Shown here: positions 29,103-37,383 of the stretch, piece by piece
Numbering within the stretch: position 1 is the stretch's first letter
How the letters are laid out: the number at the start of each line of letters is the position of its first letter
Source: Planctomycetota bacterium
Lineage (GTDB): Bacteria; Planctomycetota; MHYJ01; JACPTZ01
Direction: 5' to 3'
DNA: 47,180 bases
Assembly (NCBI GenBank): GCA_016192525.1
Contig: JACPTZ010000120.1
Location: 26,949 to 74,128, forward strand
Program-made: the position numbers and the translations under genes
The notes under the pieces: model-generated
Told to the model about the DNA's origin: nothing
Database searches by the model: none
The model's input: only the letters and a program-made list of their open reading frames with translations

Positions 29103-30188
29103 TCACTCGGCCGATCGCACCGTCGAGGCCGCCCCGGTCTCTTTCGCCGTCTCGGCGAGAAGCCGGGAACGCTGGAGGTGGTAGCAGGGGATCGAGGAGG
29201 CCCGGTTGGGAACGCCGGCCCGATTCCTCATCTCCGAGAAGAATCTGGAGAGGAGCGCCTGCTCGATCGAGGTGTCCCGGACGTTGTTCGCGGCGAAGCG
29301 GAGGAAGGGGCAGGGTTCCACGTATCCCTCGGCCGTGACATGCAGGAGGTCCGAGGCGGAGTGGCAGCGCCCCGCGCCGTCGTGGGACTCATCGAGAGGG
29401 ACGTAGGCGAGGAACAGCCCGAGATCCCGACGGACCGCGTCGAGCCGGTCGGCCAGCCGCTTCCGCTCCTCGAAGCGGAGGCAGCGCGCCGGATTCGGAT
29501 CGCGCCCCACCGGGAGATAGTCGAGGAGGATCCCGGCCTGACAGCCCCGCCGGTGCATGTCGGTGTAGAACTCCTCCGACTCCAGATCGGGCAGCGCCTC
29601 GCGGGTGGCCGTGGCGCAGAAACCGAACAGCATCGCCCGCTCACGCAGCCGCTCCATGGCCGCGGCGGCCGTCACGAAGGCGCCCGGACCCCGCACGCGG
29701 TCCGTCTGCGCCTCCTGCCCCTCGATGCTGACGAACGGCATGACGTGAGGGCGGTCGGCGAGGAAGTCGGCGACGCCCAAATCGAGCGGGCGCCCGCTCG
29801 TGAAGAGGAGGAAAATGAAGTCGCGATGCCGGTCGACGATCTCCGCAAATCCCGGATGGAGCAGCGGCTCGCCCCCCGTCAACGCGACGTAGAAAGTGCC
29901 GAGGTCCCGGACTTCGCCGAGGACCCGGTCGATCAGTTCGGGGGCCAGATCGACATCCGGCGCGAATCCCGCAGCCGAGCACTGGATGCAGGCCGAGGGA
30001 CAGCGGGTGGTGGCGGAGAGGAAGAGGATGGAGGGCGGATCGAAGCCGTGCCGGCGGGCGAAGACCTCGCGCTTCCGGGCCGCGGCGTCGTAGACCGACC
30101 TGAGCGCGTCCGCGCGAACCCCTCCCATCGAGAGGTCGCGGGAGACGACCGAGCAGAGGAAGTCGATAAGCCGGCTGGGACCTGGCAT
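29103..30188 (-). CDS. Radical SAM protein with SPASM/twitch-like C-terminus
   Basis: A 361-residue protein. The SAM-cluster motif is CPSACIQC (C63, C67, C70), followed by LTGGEPLLHPGF, the usual GGEP segment. The C-terminal part has CHSASDLLHVTAEGYVEPCPF, with the spacing of a twitch/SPASM auxiliary cluster, and a last Cys near residue 338. Such proteins modify peptides or cofactors, but no precursor peptide is evident next door, so the substrate is unknown. Monocistronic, flanked on both sides by MITE-like elements C2 and C3. ATG 30188 has no clear ribosome site. Confidence 0.88.
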   Translation of the reverse strand: MPGPSRLIDFLCSVVSRDLSMGGVRADALRSVYDAAARKREVFARRHGFDPPSILFLSATTRCPSACIQCSAAGFAPDVDLAPELIDRVLGEVRDLGTFYVALTGGEPLLHPGFAEIVDRHRDFIFLLFTSGRPLDLGVADFLADRPHVMPFVSIEGQEAQTDRVRGPGAFVTAAAAMERLRERAMLFGFCATATREALPDLESEEFYTDMHRRGCQAGILLDYLPVGRDPNPARCLRFEERKRLADRLDAVRRDLGLFLAYVPLDESHDGAGRCHSASDLLHVTAEGYVEPCPFLRFAANNVRDTSIEQALLSRFFSEMRNRAGVPNRASSIPCYHLQRSRLLAETAKETGAASTVRSAE

Positions 30189-30227
30189 GGGGTCAGGAAA
30201 TGAAATGTGAAACGTAAGAGACCATCT

Positions 30228-30438
30228 TAGCCCGGATTATCCATGAACCAGACACCGTAGCCCCGAGTAGCGGCCCGCAGGCCGCGTAACGAGGGGCGGC
30301 TCAGGCAGGGGGGCCCAGCCTTCAGGGCCGGCCCCTCGTTACGGCGCGTGAACGGCCGCGCCTACTCGGGGCCTCGGGTATCAACATGAGCGCTCTCTCA
30401 TCAAGGGGTGCGGGAGAGTTCATGAATAATCCGGGTTA
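30228..30438. mobile_element. MITE-like element C3
   Basis: Ends TAGCCCGGATTATCCATGAA and TTCATGAATAATCCGGGTTA form a 20-bp inverted repeat with one mismatch or two. The core is that of C1: GCCCCGAGTAGCGGCCCGCA, GCGTAACGAGGGGC, CCCCTCGTTACGG, CTACTCGGGGC. Here the internal GCAGCACGTGCTGC hairpin of C1 is replaced by GCGCGTGAACGGCCGCGC. Confidence 0.85.
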
Positions 30439-30451
30439 GAGACTCGGCGCA

Positions 30452-31042
30452 GGGGCACGGCGGCGCCGTGCCCCTACGGACGGCAGGTTTCGAGATAGTC
30501 TCCAAGGGGTGAGGGGGGCAACAAGACTCTCTCCTGGAGGAGGGCAGAGGCGCGGCTCACGATGGAGAGACGGATCGAGGAGAGAGAAACGTACGAGGAG
30601 GGAAAGGAGATACAACCGGAAAAACGAAGGGCGCGCGTCGCGGTTGAAGACACCTTCATCCCCCCGCCGCCATGACCAGGGAGACCCGCAACGCGAAGAC
30701 GCGCGCCCGGTGCGACCCGCTCACACCCTCCCGCAGGTACGTCGCGTCATCATTCCCGCGGAGGCCAATTTGGTCGTCCGCTGAACGCCCTCCGCGGGTC
30801 CCGGTCCAACCCCCCGGCGGTACAGGTTCGGGTCGCCGAGGACGGGCGTTTCGCCCGGCCGAAATCCCGCTGCAAGGGCGCGGCACGGAAGACGAAAGGG
30901 GTGATTTCGCAACCGGCGTGCCCGACGTAAGTCCAATAAAACCGTGGGCCGCGCCGTCCCCGGATGGGGGAATCTCCGCACGAAGAGTGGAAAGAATCGG
31001 GGATGCCGGCCGAGGCCCGTACTCCCCTCCATGAGAACGCGG
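30452..31042. other. Intergenic stretch, no gene recognised
   Basis: It begins with the hairpin GGGGCACGGCGGCGCCGTGC closing with CCC (30452-30474), also at 46855-46878. Next is a purine-rich tract (30530-30650). The remaining frames on both strands have no recognisable domain, no ribosome site and biased arginine/proline composition, so I call none. It separates the minus-strand region from the plus-strand signalling operon. Confidence 0.5.
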
Positions 31043-31071
31043 TTGACACCGCATCCCCGGAGGCGTATGCT
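31043..31071 (+). promoter_or_regulatory. Sigma-70 promoter of the signalling operon
   Basis: -35 TTGACA (31043-31048, perfect), 17-nt spacer, -10 TATGCT (31066-31071). The predicted start is near 31078, giving a leader of about 130 nt before the TTG start at 31212. No convincing riboswitch or operator was recognised in the leader. Confidence 0.7.
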
Positions 31072-31211
31072 GCGTCCACAGTATCCGACCCAGGGCGTCC
31101 GCCTTGCTGACTTCAGGCGGGGTCATTCGAGGGTCGCATCCTGAGGCGTGACGCTCCCTCCCTTTCCCGGCGCCGCGCCAACCCGGCCAACGAAGGCCGC
31201 TGAAGGACTAC

Positions 31212-31616
31212 TTGCCGGTCATCGCTGTCGTTGAAGACAACACCGACAATCGCCTCCTCATCCACGCCATCCTGAACGGACATTTCAAGGTGACAGAGTA
31301 CTGCGACGGCCCGACGGCCCTGGCAGGGATCCGGCGTCTGCCTCCGCACCTCATCCTCCTCGACATCTCCCTTCCGGACATGGATGGGCTCGAAGTGCTC
31401 GCCCGCGTTCGCTCGGATGCCGCCCTACGACATCTGCCGGTGATCGCCCTTACCGCGCACGCGATGCTCGGCGATCGCGAACGCTTCCTCGGCGCCGGAT
31501 TCGACGACTATGTCGCCAAGCCGATCCTCGACGAAAACCTGCTGTTCCAGGCCATCGTACGTCTCATCGGCCCGGTCGAGGGGCTCGACGTTCCAGAACG
31601 GGAGGCATCCGCATGA
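31212..31616 (+). CDS. DivK-like single-domain response regulator
   Basis: A 134-residue stand-alone receiver: acidic pair in VVEDNTDN, phospho-acceptor Asp in LILLDISLPDMDG, Thr in ALTAHAM, Lys in VAKPI. The DNxDNR start and TAHAM(x)GDRE..GAGFDDY pattern is that of DivK/CheY-like shuttle receivers. The start is TTG, supported by AAGGA four bases upstream and by alignment of the receiver core. First gene of the operon; its stop overlaps the next ATG by 4 nt (ATGA). Likely passes phosphate between the kinase and Hpt proteins that follow. Confidence 0.9.
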   Translation: MPVIAVVEDNTDNRLLIHAILNGHFKVTEYCDGPTALAGIRRLPPHLILLDISLPDMDGLEVLARVRSDAALRHLPVIALTAHAMLGDRERFLGAGFDDYVAKPILDENLLFQAIVRLIGPVEGLDVPEREASA

Positions 31617-34393
31617 GACCATCACCCAGGCAGCTGATCTACGGCGGCATCCTGGCCTCTCTCATCATCGTGGCCGGAAGCGGCGCGGCCAGCTTCTTCT
31701 GCATCCGCGATCTCATCGAGGCAGAGGCGCAGGCCGCCCACACGGACCGCATCCTCGACGAGATCGACCGCACCGTCTCCAGCCTGAGGGACTCCCAGTT
31801 CCGCGCCGAGGGTTTTGCCCTCTCCGGGGACGAGGGCCATCTCGATCATTATCGCCGGGACTGCGCCACGATCGGGGCGCAGATCGCAGAACTGCGCCGG
31901 CTGATGGAGGAAGATCCGGAACAGAGTCGCCGCCTGGAAAGCGTCATCCCGCTCATACAGAGGCGCATGGAAGGTTCCGATCGACTCATCGAGTCGCGAA
32001 GGAAGGGCGGAATCGGGGCGGCAGTCGAATTCGCCGCCGTGAACTGTGAACGGCTTGCCATGGAGGAAATCATCACCGCCACCGACGTGTTGCGGGGAAG
32101 GGGCAAGGAGATCCTCGTCCGGCGACGGGAGAGCCTCGAGACCAGCACCGTTCGCGCGACCGGGATCGTCCTGGCGGGCGCTCTTCTGGCGCTGGCGCTC
32201 ATGGGCCGGGCGGGCTTTCTGATCGTCCGTCATGCGCGGGAACAGCAGCGGGAGGCGGGGGTCCAGGCGGAACGCGCCCGGCTGGCCGAATTCGCCGCGG
32301 AGATCGCCTCCCTGATCACGCGGAAACACGGCGTCGACGGGGTGCTCCAGGGCTGCGCTGAGGCCATGGCCGTGCACCTCGACGCCGCGGCCGCCCGTCT
32401 CTGGAGACTCAGCGCCCGGGACGGGGCTCTCGAGCTCGGCGGCTGTTCCGGACTCGAAACGGAGCCGGCGGATTCGCGCCCCCCCCTCCCGACCGGAAAT
32501 GGCGAAGCCGGTCTCATCGCCCGGGACCGGCAGCCTTACGTCACGAACGACTACCCCCACGACCCGCGGACCTCCGATCCGGCGTGGGCCCGCCGCTCGG
32601 GGATCGTCGCCTTCGCCGGCTACCCGTTGATCGCGGGCGACCGCCTCATCGGCGTCCTGGCGATGTACTCCCGGCGGCCCTGCGGCGAACTCACCCTGAG
32701 GGCGCTCGCCACCGCGGCCGCCAGTGTCGCGCTGGAAATCGAGCGCCGCCGGGTCGAGAGCGTTCTGGTGAAAAGCGAGTTCAAGGCCCGGGCGATCTTC
32801 GAGACGGCTTCGGACGGTCTCATCACGATCGACCAGGAGGGCACGATCGAGGAGGTGAACGCGGTGGCCGAGCGGATGTTCGGCTACGACCCCGACGAGA
32901 TGCTCGGGAAGGACATCGGAATCCTGATGCCGGAGCCGGAGCGGGGGAAGCACCGGGAGCATGTCGAGCGGTACATCCGGAGCGGCCGAAGGACCGTCTC
33001 GTGGCAGCGCCGCGAGATCACCGCGCTCCGGAAGGACGGGACTCCGCTGCCGGTGGAATTGAGCATCAGCGAAGTAACGATGGGCGATCGACGGATCTTC
33101 GCCGGGACCTTCCGGGACATCTCGGAACGCCGGGCGGTCCAGAAAGCGCTTCTCCTCGCCCAGAAGAACTCTGAGACCGGCAGCCGGGCGAAGAGCGAAT
33201 TCCTCTCGAACATGAGCCACGAGCTCCGGACGCCGCTCAACTCCGTGATCGGATTCGCCAATATCCTCCTTAAGAACAAGTCGGGAGACCTGAAGCCGCA
33301 GGAGCTGCAATACCTGGCCCGGATCCTGGACAACGGGAGGCACCTCCTCCGGCTGATCAACGAGGTGCTCGACCTGACCAAGATCGAGGCGGGGCGGATG
33401 GACCTCGTCCTCACCTCCGTCCGTCTGGACTTGCTCATCCGCGAAGTCCTGGCGCAGATGGAATCCCAGGTCCGGGAGCGGGACGTGATCCTCGACGCGG
33501 TGATCCCCCTCCGCGTCGCGCCCATAACGTCCGATGCGGACAAACTCAAGCAGTGCCTGATCAATCTGGTGAGCAACGCGATCAAGTTCGCGGAGCACGG
33601 ACGAGTCACGGTGCGGCTGATCGTGGAGGACCTGACCTTCGTGCCGCGTTCCATCGAAGTTCAGGACTCCGGCATCGGAATCACCCCGGACCGGCAGGCG
33701 GCGATCTTCGAGGCCTTCCATCAGGGGGACAACACGACGGCGCGCCGGTACGGAGGCACCGGGTTGGGACTCACCATCACGCGATCCTTCCTTCACCTCC
33801 TGGGGCATACCATCGACGTCGTGAGCGAACCGGGCCGGGGATCCGTCTTCCGGATGAACTTCGCCCCCTACCGGGAAGCGACGCGCAGGTTCTCTCCGCG
33901 CCCCCCGGCTTCCCTCCTCACCCGGGAGCCGCCGTCCCGCGCGGGGACCGCGCCGCCCGAAACTCCGCGGATCCCGACGGGAAAGACGGTGCTCATCATC
34001 GAAGACGACGGCGACGCGCTCCTGCTCCTCTCGGAGTACCTGGAGCAGGCGGGCTGCACCGTCCTGGCCGCCGCCCGGGGAGGGCCAGGGCTGGTGGCCG
34101 CGCGCGAGGCTCGACCGGACCTCATTCTGCTCGACCTCCTGATGCCGGGGATGGACGGGTGGGAGGTGCTGCGTCTGCTCAAGACGGATCCGCTGCTCCG
34201 GAGCATCCCCGTCGCCATCGTCAGCGTGGTCGCGACCGACCGCCAGGGACTGGCGGACGGCGTGCTGAAGAAGCCGGTCACCCTCGAGGCCGTGCGTGAA
34301 TTGCTGGAACGTGTCTTCACGACGCCCCGCACCGTGGAGGCGATCGCACCCGAGGCGGGCGCCCCGTGGGATTCCACCCGGGGGGACGACTAA
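31613..34393 (+). CDS. CHASE3-GAF-PAS hybrid histidine kinase with receiver
   Basis: A 926-residue membrane kinase: helix (about 9-30), periplasmic helical CHASE3-like domain (about 35-175), second helix (about 183-205), GAF (225-375), PAS (390-505), H-box NMSHELRTPLNS (H536), ATPase domain (LINLVSNAIKFA; DSGIGI; YGGTGLGLTI) and a receiver with D841 (LILLDLLMPGMDG). CHASE3 domains sense extracytoplasmic cues. It overlaps the stop of the receiver gene before it and is followed after 1 nt by the cyclase gene, so the set is translated as one operon. The likely phosphate donor of the relay. Confidence 0.93.
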   Translation: MRPSPRQLIYGGILASLIIVAGSGAASFFCIRDLIEAEAQAAHTDRILDEIDRTVSSLRDSQFRAEGFALSGDEGHLDHYRRDCATIGAQIAELRRLMEEDPEQSRRLESVIPLIQRRMEGSDRLIESRRKGGIGAAVEFAAVNCERLAMEEIITATDVLRGRGKEILVRRRESLETSTVRATGIVLAGALLALALMGRAGFLIVRHAREQQREAGVQAERARLAEFAAEIASLITRKHGVDGVLQGCAEAMAVHLDAAAARLWRLSARDGALELGGCSGLETEPADSRPPLPTGNGEAGLIARDRQPYVTNDYPHDPRTSDPAWARRSGIVAFAGYPLIAGDRLIGVLAMYSRRPCGELTLRALATAAASVALEIERRRVESVLVKSEFKARAIFETASDGLITIDQEGTIEEVNAVAERMFGYDPDEMLGKDIGILMPEPERGKHREHVERYIRSGRRTVSWQRREITALRKDGTPLPVELSISEVTMGDRRIFAGTFRDISERRAVQKALLLAQKNSETGSRAKSEFLSNMSHELRTPLNSVIGFANILLKNKSGDLKPQELQYLARILDNGRHLLRLINEVLDLTKIEAGRMDLVLTSVRLDLLIREVLAQMESQVRERDVILDAVIPLRVAPITSDADKLKQCLINLVSNAIKFAEHGRVTVRLIVEDLTFVPRSIEVQDSGIGITPDRQAAIFEAFHQGDNTTARRYGGTGLGLTITRSFLHLLGHTIDVVSEPGRGSVFRMNFAPYREATRRFSPRPPASLLTREPPSRAGTAPPETPRIPTGKTVLIIEDDGDALLLLSEYLEQAGCTVLAAARGGPGLVAAREARPDLILLDLLMPGMDGWEVLRLLKTDPLLRSIPVAIVSVVATDRQGLADGVLKKPVTLEAVRELLERVFTTPRTVEAIAPEAGAPWDSTRGDD

Positions 34394-34394
34394 G

Positions 34395-35492
34395 ATGTCG
34401 ACTGAAGCCGGCCGGGTGCTGATCGTGGATGATGACGAGGACTCCCGCGAACTGCTGGCCCGCCTGCTCCACGAGCAGGGTCTGAAGGTGTCCGTGGCGC
34501 GGGAAGGCCGGACCGCCCTCAAGATGCTGGTGGAGGGGAACTTTGACCTCCTCCTCCTCGACATCGTGATGCCGGAGATGGATGGATACCATGTCCTCGG
34601 GTATCTCAAGTCCGACGAATCGCTCCGCGACCTTCCAGTCGTCGTCATCTCCGCGGTGAGCGAACTCGACAGCATCATCCGCTGCATCGAGGTCGGAGCC
34701 GATGACTACCTTCTCAAACCGTACAATCCCGTCCTGCTCAAGGCGCGCATCGACGCCTGCCTCGAAAAGAAGCGGCTGCGCGACTGCGAACAGGTCTACC
34801 ACTCGCGACTTCGTGAGGAGCAGAAACGATCGGAGCACCTCCTGCTCAACATCCTGCCGAAACCGATCGCCCGGCGTCTCCTGAGCGAGGAGGCCGGAAT
34901 CGTGGACGCCTACGAGGAGGTCACCGTCCTCTTCGCGGACATCGCCGGATTCACGGGGCTGGCGATGAGGAAATCGCCCCAAGATCTGGTGGCCATTCTC
35001 AATGAGGTGTTCTCGCTCTTCGACGGCCTCACGGAACGACACGGCCTCGAGAAGATCAAGACCATTGGAGACGCATACATGGTCGCCGCGGGGCTTCCCG
35101 TCCCGCGCACGAAGCACACGGAGGCCATGGTCGAGATGGCGCTCAACGTCCAGGAGGCGTTGACCACGCGTCCGATCGGCGGCGAGCCGATCCGGGTCCG
35201 GATCGGCATTCACTCCGGACCGGTGATCGCCGGCGTGATCGGAACGAAGAAGTTCAGCTACGACCTGTGGGGGGAGACCGTCAACATCGCCAGCCGGCTC
35301 GAGAGCCACGGCCGGCCGGGCATGATCCACGTCTCGGGATCGGTCCGGGAGAAGCTGGGGGACCGCTACACCTACGTGGACCGGGACCTCCGGGCGCTGA
35401 GAGGGGTGGGAGAGATGGAGACCTGTTTCCTGACGGGCCGGAGGGCGGCGCCGGCCCCGGTCCATCCGAGAGCAGTGGGCGAGCGAGCCTGA
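34395..35492 (+). CDS. Receiver-class III adenylate cyclase
   Basis: About 365 residues: receiver domain (D56 in LLLLDIVMPEMDG; K in LKPY), a coiled linker (about 125-150), the helix NILPKPIARRL that typically precedes cyclase domains, and a class III catalytic domain. Metal Asps are D182 (VLFADIAGFTG) and D226 (IGDAYM). Substrate residues are K222 (KIKTIG) and D290 (SYDLWGETVN), the pair found in adenylate cyclases, and N297 and R301 are the transition-state residues. Predicted product is cAMP, controlled by receiver phosphorylation. ATG 34395 is 1 nt after the kinase stop; the frame from 34296 is out of register with the cyclase start. Confidence 0.93.
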   Translation: MSTEAGRVLIVDDDEDSRELLARLLHEQGLKVSVAREGRTALKMLVEGNFDLLLLDIVMPEMDGYHVLGYLKSDESLRDLPVVVISAVSELDSIIRCIEVGADDYLLKPYNPVLLKARIDACLEKKRLRDCEQVYHSRLREEQKRSEHLLLNILPKPIARRLLSEEAGIVDAYEEVTVLFADIAGFTGLAMRKSPQDLVAILNEVFSLFDGLTERHGLEKIKTIGDAYMVAAGLPVPRTKHTEAMVEMALNVQEALTTRPIGGEPIRVRIGIHSGPVIAGVIGTKKFSYDLWGETVNIASRLESHGRPGMIHVSGSVREKLGDRYTYVDRDLRALRGVGEMETCFLTGRRAAPAPVHPRAVGERA

Positions 35493-35493
35493 C

Positions 35494-37383
35494 ATGAACA
35501 CCATCGAGGAATACTACCGGGAAGCCCTGGCGGCGCGTCTCCTCGCCCTCGGCACCGCGCGACAGGCCATCCTGGACCAGGCCCCGGACGCCACCGCATC
35601 GCTCCGCCGGATCTCCCATGCGCTCCGGGGTTCCGGCGGCACCTATGGCTACCCCGAAATCTCCGCCGCGGCCCGCACCGTGGAAGAGGCGCCCGACTCC
35701 CATCTCGCCACCATGAGTGAGAAGCTGATGGACGTCATCCGCGGGATCCTGGCGACGGCCGCGCCACGCCGAGTCACCCTTCTCATCGTCGAAGATGACC
35801 CGGACATGGCGCATCTGCTGCAACACACGCTGCAGGGCGCGAATCGCACGATCCTCGTGGCGGCCACGGCCACGGGCGCTGAAGAGGTGCTTCAGAACCA
35901 CGAGGTCTCCCTCATCGTGCTCGACCTCATGCTTCCCGACATGGACGGCCGCCACCTGCTGGTCCGGCTGCGGGAACGGCCCGATACGGCCGCCCTCCCG
36001 GTCGTGGTGCTCAGCGCGAACGAGACGGAACTGGCCCGCGCGGAATGCCTCGCGGTCGGCGCCGACGCCTACTTCGTCAAGCCCTTCGTGGCGGGCGCCT
36101 TCACCGACGCCATCCGCACCCTTCTGCAGCGGGTGGGCGACGCGCGCCGGGAGTCCCGGGTGGACGCGCTCACCGGCCTCCCGAACCGCCCGGCGTTCCG
36201 GGAGGCTTTCTCCCAGGCTCTGTCCCTCGCCGCCCGGACCGGTATGCCGGTCTCCGTGGGGATCTTCGACCTCGACCATTTCAAGGAAATCACTGACAGC
36301 TACGGTCACGCGGCCGGCGACCGGGTCCTGTGCCGGGTGGCCGAGACCATGCCGGTGACGCTGCGGCAATCCGATGTCCTCGCCCGCTGGGGCGGGGACG
36401 AGTTCGTCGTCCTCTTTCCCAACACCCGGCGCGGCGGGGCGGTCCGGGCCTTCGAGGCCGCGATGGAGGCGCTGGCCAGGCAGCGATTCGAGTCTCCGAC
36501 GGGAAAGCCCTTCGGCGTCACCTTCTCGGCGGGGGTCGTCGAGGTTCGGCCGGGGACATCGATCGAGGAAGCGGTGATCGCGGCGGACCAGATTCTCTAT
36601 CGCGCCAAGGCCGCGGGGCGCAATCGGGTGATGGACGCCGAACGTCTCCCCCCCCCTTCCACCCGCCGGGTCCTCCTCGTGGAGGACGACGGCATGGTGG
36701 CCGCCCACCTCCTGCGGGACCTGACCCGCGACGGCTTCGAGGTGGTGCACTTCAGCAGCGGGGCCACCGCCCTGGCGGCCGTGCACGAGGGCGGCTTCTC
36801 CGTCGTCATTCTCGACGTGGTCATGCCGCACATGGGAGGGTTTGAGGTCCTCCGTCGCCTCCGTAGCCTCCCAGCCTTTGCCCGGGTGCCGATCGTCATG
36901 CTCACGGCCATGGGACGAGTGGAGGACGTGGCGCGGGCCATCGACCTCGGGGCGGACGACTATCTTGTCAAGCCGGTCTCTCCGGCCGAACTGCTGACGC
37001 GGATCCGCCGCTCTCTCGTGCGCTACGAAACCCCCGTCGAACCTCCCGGGGCGCACGATCCCGGCCCGGAGAAATCGTCGGCGAACCGAGGGAAAATCGC
37101 CATCCGACCGCCGACGGGAGTCCGCGACCTCATCCCCCACTATCTCCAGAATCGCGCGAACGACGTGACGATTCTCCGACGGGCGCTGGAGGAGCGGAAC
37201 TTTGAGATCCTCCGGCGAACGGGCCACAGCATGAAGGGAAGCGGCGGCGGCTACGGATTCCGCGGCCTCACGGAGATCGGGGACCGCATCGAGGCCGCCG
37301 CCCTCCGGGAGGATGTCGTAACCGTGCAGTCCTGCGTGGGGGAACTGGTCGACTATCTCGAGCGGGTGGAGGTGGTCTCGTGA
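35494..37383 (+). CDS. Hpt-REC-GGDEF-REC-Hpt diguanylate cyclase
   Basis: A 629-residue protein with a symmetric layout: Hpt-like domain (1-90, H42 in SHALRGSGGTYGY), receiver (D144), GGDEF domain (about 222-385), receiver (D441) and a second Hpt (540-625, H578 in GHSMKGSGGGYGF). The GGDEF loop is intact (300-304) with an I-site RQSD (291-294) five residues before it, so it should make c-di-GMP and be subject to product inhibition. The guanine-binding Asn of the usual FKxxND motif is Thr here (FKEITD). It begins 1 nt after the cyclase gene and its stop overlaps the start region of the paralogue after it. Confidence 0.92.
   Translation: MNTIEEYYREALAARLLALGTARQAILDQAPDATASLRRISHALRGSGGTYGYPEISAAARTVEEAPDSHLATMSEKLMDVIRGILATAAPRRVTLLIVEDDPDMAHLLQHTLQGANRTILVAATATGAEEVLQNHEVSLIVLDLMLPDMDGRHLLVRLRERPDTAALPVVVLSANETELARAECLAVGADAYFVKPFVAGAFTDAIRTLLQRVGDARRESRVDALTGLPNRPAFREAFSQALSLAARTGMPVSVGIFDLDHFKEITDSYGHAAGDRVLCRVAETMPVTLRQSDVLARWGGDEFVVLFPNTRRGGAVRAFEAAMEALARQRFESPTGKPFGVTFSAGVVEVRPGTSIEEAVIAADQILYRAKAAGRNRVMDAERLPPPSTRRVLLVEDDGMVAAHLLRDLTRDGFEVVHFSSGATALAAVHEGGFSVVILDVVMPHMGGFEVLRRLRSLPAFARVPIVMLTAMGRVEDVARAIDLGADDYLVKPVSPAELLTRIRRSLVRYETPVEPPGAHDPGPEKSSANRGKIAIRPPTGVRDLIPHYLQNRANDVTILRRALEERNFEILRRTGHSMKGSGGGYGFRGLTEIGDRIEAAALREDVVTVQSCVGELVDYLERVEVVS

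Noticed and set aside
30672..31034. Frames of 100-156 residues on both strands
   Set aside because: No recognisable domain, biased composition, no start signal; the stretch is treated as non-coding.
31622..34687. 1021-residue minus-strand frame
   Set aside because: Shadow of the CHASE3 hybrid kinase; ordered kinase motifs are on the plus strand.
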